Assembly (NCBI GenBank): GCA_937983635.1
Contig: CALJZR010000051.1
Coordinates: forward strand, 1-15,706
Source: an uncultured bacterium
Lineage (GTDB): Bacteria > Patescibacteriota > Patescibacteriia > Patescibacteriales > UBA12465
Reading direction: 5' to 3'
Length of the DNA: 15,706 bases
The translations under genes and the position numbers were made by a program. The stretch's first letter is position 1; each line of letters begins with the position of its first letter. Of the stretch, positions 14,809-15,706 are shown one piece after another. The notes beneath the pieces were generated by a model. That model had not been told where the DNA came from. It saw nothing but the letters and a program-made list of their open reading frames with translations, and searched no databases.

Positions 14809-15706
14809 CTAAAGATTAGACGAAGTTTCTATATGGTTGAAATTTAAAGCCGGCGCCCCTAAACCGCCGCTACTAACCCTTAATTCTAAAGATTGGCTAA
14901 ATTTCTGATCATTAACGACCCTAAAATCTTTCATCAGACTATTAGCTAACAAACGACTGACAGATCCGCTCTCCCAATCAGAGCGCAAAGATTCTATCTG
15001 GGCGCGGCTATCATCAATCTTGGCCGACAATTCAGCGGCCTTGGACTGAGCAAGCTGGTAGCTTTTTTGCAGGGACGGGCTTAAATCGCGCTTGGCAAGA
15101 CGGGTAGTAATGTCCAGTTGGAACTTTTTCTGTTTTTCTAATGACTCAATCTTACGCTCGCCCTTATTTAAAGTTGATTCCACCAAACTGGAAGCTAATT
15201 TAAAAACTTCATTATTCCAGCCTAGCTCTAAATCGTCCAAAGACACCTGGCGCAAAGCTTTATTCTTATCATCAGCATAATAGAAATACACTTCCGCTTT
15301 CTTATCAGCGGCTAATTTTTTCAATTCTTGAATTTTCTTTAAAGACACCGCCTGCAGATCTTCATCGGTAACAACAAAAACCGCATTTTTGTCACCAATA
15401 GGCATTTTCTTTAAAGCGCTTTCGGCCGCCGTCAAAGCCCTTTCCTCAATATCGCCCGTATATTTAATGCCTTTAATCGCTTTAGCTACTTCCTGAGGAT
15501 TATCATAAGTAGACATAGCATCAAGCTTTTTAGAAAAAGTGGCAAAATGAATCTTCAAGCCATTAAAATCTTGCTTGGATATTAATTCGGAAATATAGGG
15601 GTAGGAATCGCCAACAGAAGGGCTATTATCAAAAATCAAAGACACGTTGGTATAGTCAGGCAACTTCTCCAAGGACGGTTCCCACGGCCTGCCACTAAGC
15701 TCGGGC
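14809..15706 (-). CDS. von Willebrand factor A-like domain protein, partial (start beyond the window)
   Basis: The frame is open to the right edge. The TTG at 15670-15672 is an internal Leu codon, preceded in frame by PELSGRPWEPS, so the true start lies outside. The 298 visible residues begin with a vWA-type domain. A hydrophobic strand ends in FDNSPS, which fits the metal-binding D-x-S-x-S motif (bases 15616-15630). A Thr in YTGDIEE and an Asp in FVVTDED could complete the metal site. After this Rossmann-like domain comes a charged helical region rich in Lys, Glu and Gln (about residues 181-246), probably a coiled coil, and a short Ser/Gly-rich tail. The missing N-terminal part may hold a signal or membrane anchor. 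vWA proteins mediate metal-dependent protein contacts; the partner here is unknown. No terminator is seen between this gene and the typA promoter. Confidence 0.7.
   Translation of the reverse strand, partial: PELSGRPWEPSLEKLPDYTNVSLIFDNSPSVGDSYPYISELISKQDFNGLKIHFATFSKKLDAMSTYDNPQEVAKAIKGIKYTGDIEERALTAAESALKKMPIGDKNAVFVVTDEDLQAVSLKKIQELKKLAADKKAEVYFYYADDKNKALRQVSLDDLELGWNNEVFKLASSLVESTLNKGERKIESLEKQKKFQLDITTRLAKRDLSPSLQKSYQLAQSKAAELSAKIDDSRAQIESLRSDWESGSVSRLLANSLMKDFRVVNDQKFSQSLELRVSSGGLGAPALNFNHIETSSNL

Noticed and set aside
15670..15672. TTG as the start codon of the vWA-like gene
   Set aside because: The same frame stays open through eleven more codons to the window edge, with plausible coding sequence, so the gene most likely starts outside.
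1..15706. CRISPR arrays, tRNA or rRNA genes, insertion sequences
   Set aside because: No regularly spaced direct repeats, tRNA-like folds, rRNA segments, transposase genes or terminal inverted repeats were seen.

Overview
The window looks like part of a small, AT-rich bacterial genome, most probably a member of the Candidate Phyla Radiation (Patescibacteria). That placement is inferred from the tightly packed genes, the short versions of some families and the lack of Shine-Dalgarno sequences. No rRNA or other phylogenetic marker is present to settle it. The standard code fits: TAA, TAG and TGA all end plausible proteins.

Positions 1-10515 (+ strand) form one long co-directional block of envelope-polysaccharide genes. 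The gaps are 1-28 bases and two junctions overlap. In order they are: the end of an initiating phosphoglycosyl transferase; a FkbM-type methyltransferase; a glycosyltransferase-like protein fused to a decayed FkbM copy; a small helical protein of unknown function; GDP-mannose 4,6-dehydratase (gmd); a two-domain C-methyltransferase/short-chain dehydrogenase fusion; two GT2 glycosyltransferases; and two GT4 glycosyltransferases. A terminator that can work in both directions closes the block at about 10538-10564.

Positions 10587-12766 (- strand) hold a Wzx-type flippase and, upstream of it, a short UDP-glucose/GDP-mannose dehydrogenase family protein. They form a two-gene operon with its own promoter at 12811-12839. 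Next comes typA/bipA (12898-14694, - strand) with a terminator, a promoter and a hairpin in its leader. The window ends in a von Willebrand A-type protein (- strand) whose start lies beyond the right edge.

Taken together, the locus can be read as a pathway. Gmd makes GDP-4-keto-6-deoxymannose. The fusion protein would add a carbon methyl branch and then reduce or epimerise the sugar. The phosphoglycosyl transferase would load the first sugar on a lipid carrier, the four or five glycosyltransferases would extend it, FkbM would O-methylate it, and Wzx would flip it across the membrane. No Wzy polymerase or ligase is visible here. The most interesting points are the two domain fusions with altered catalytic motifs, both apparently derived from the gene next door.
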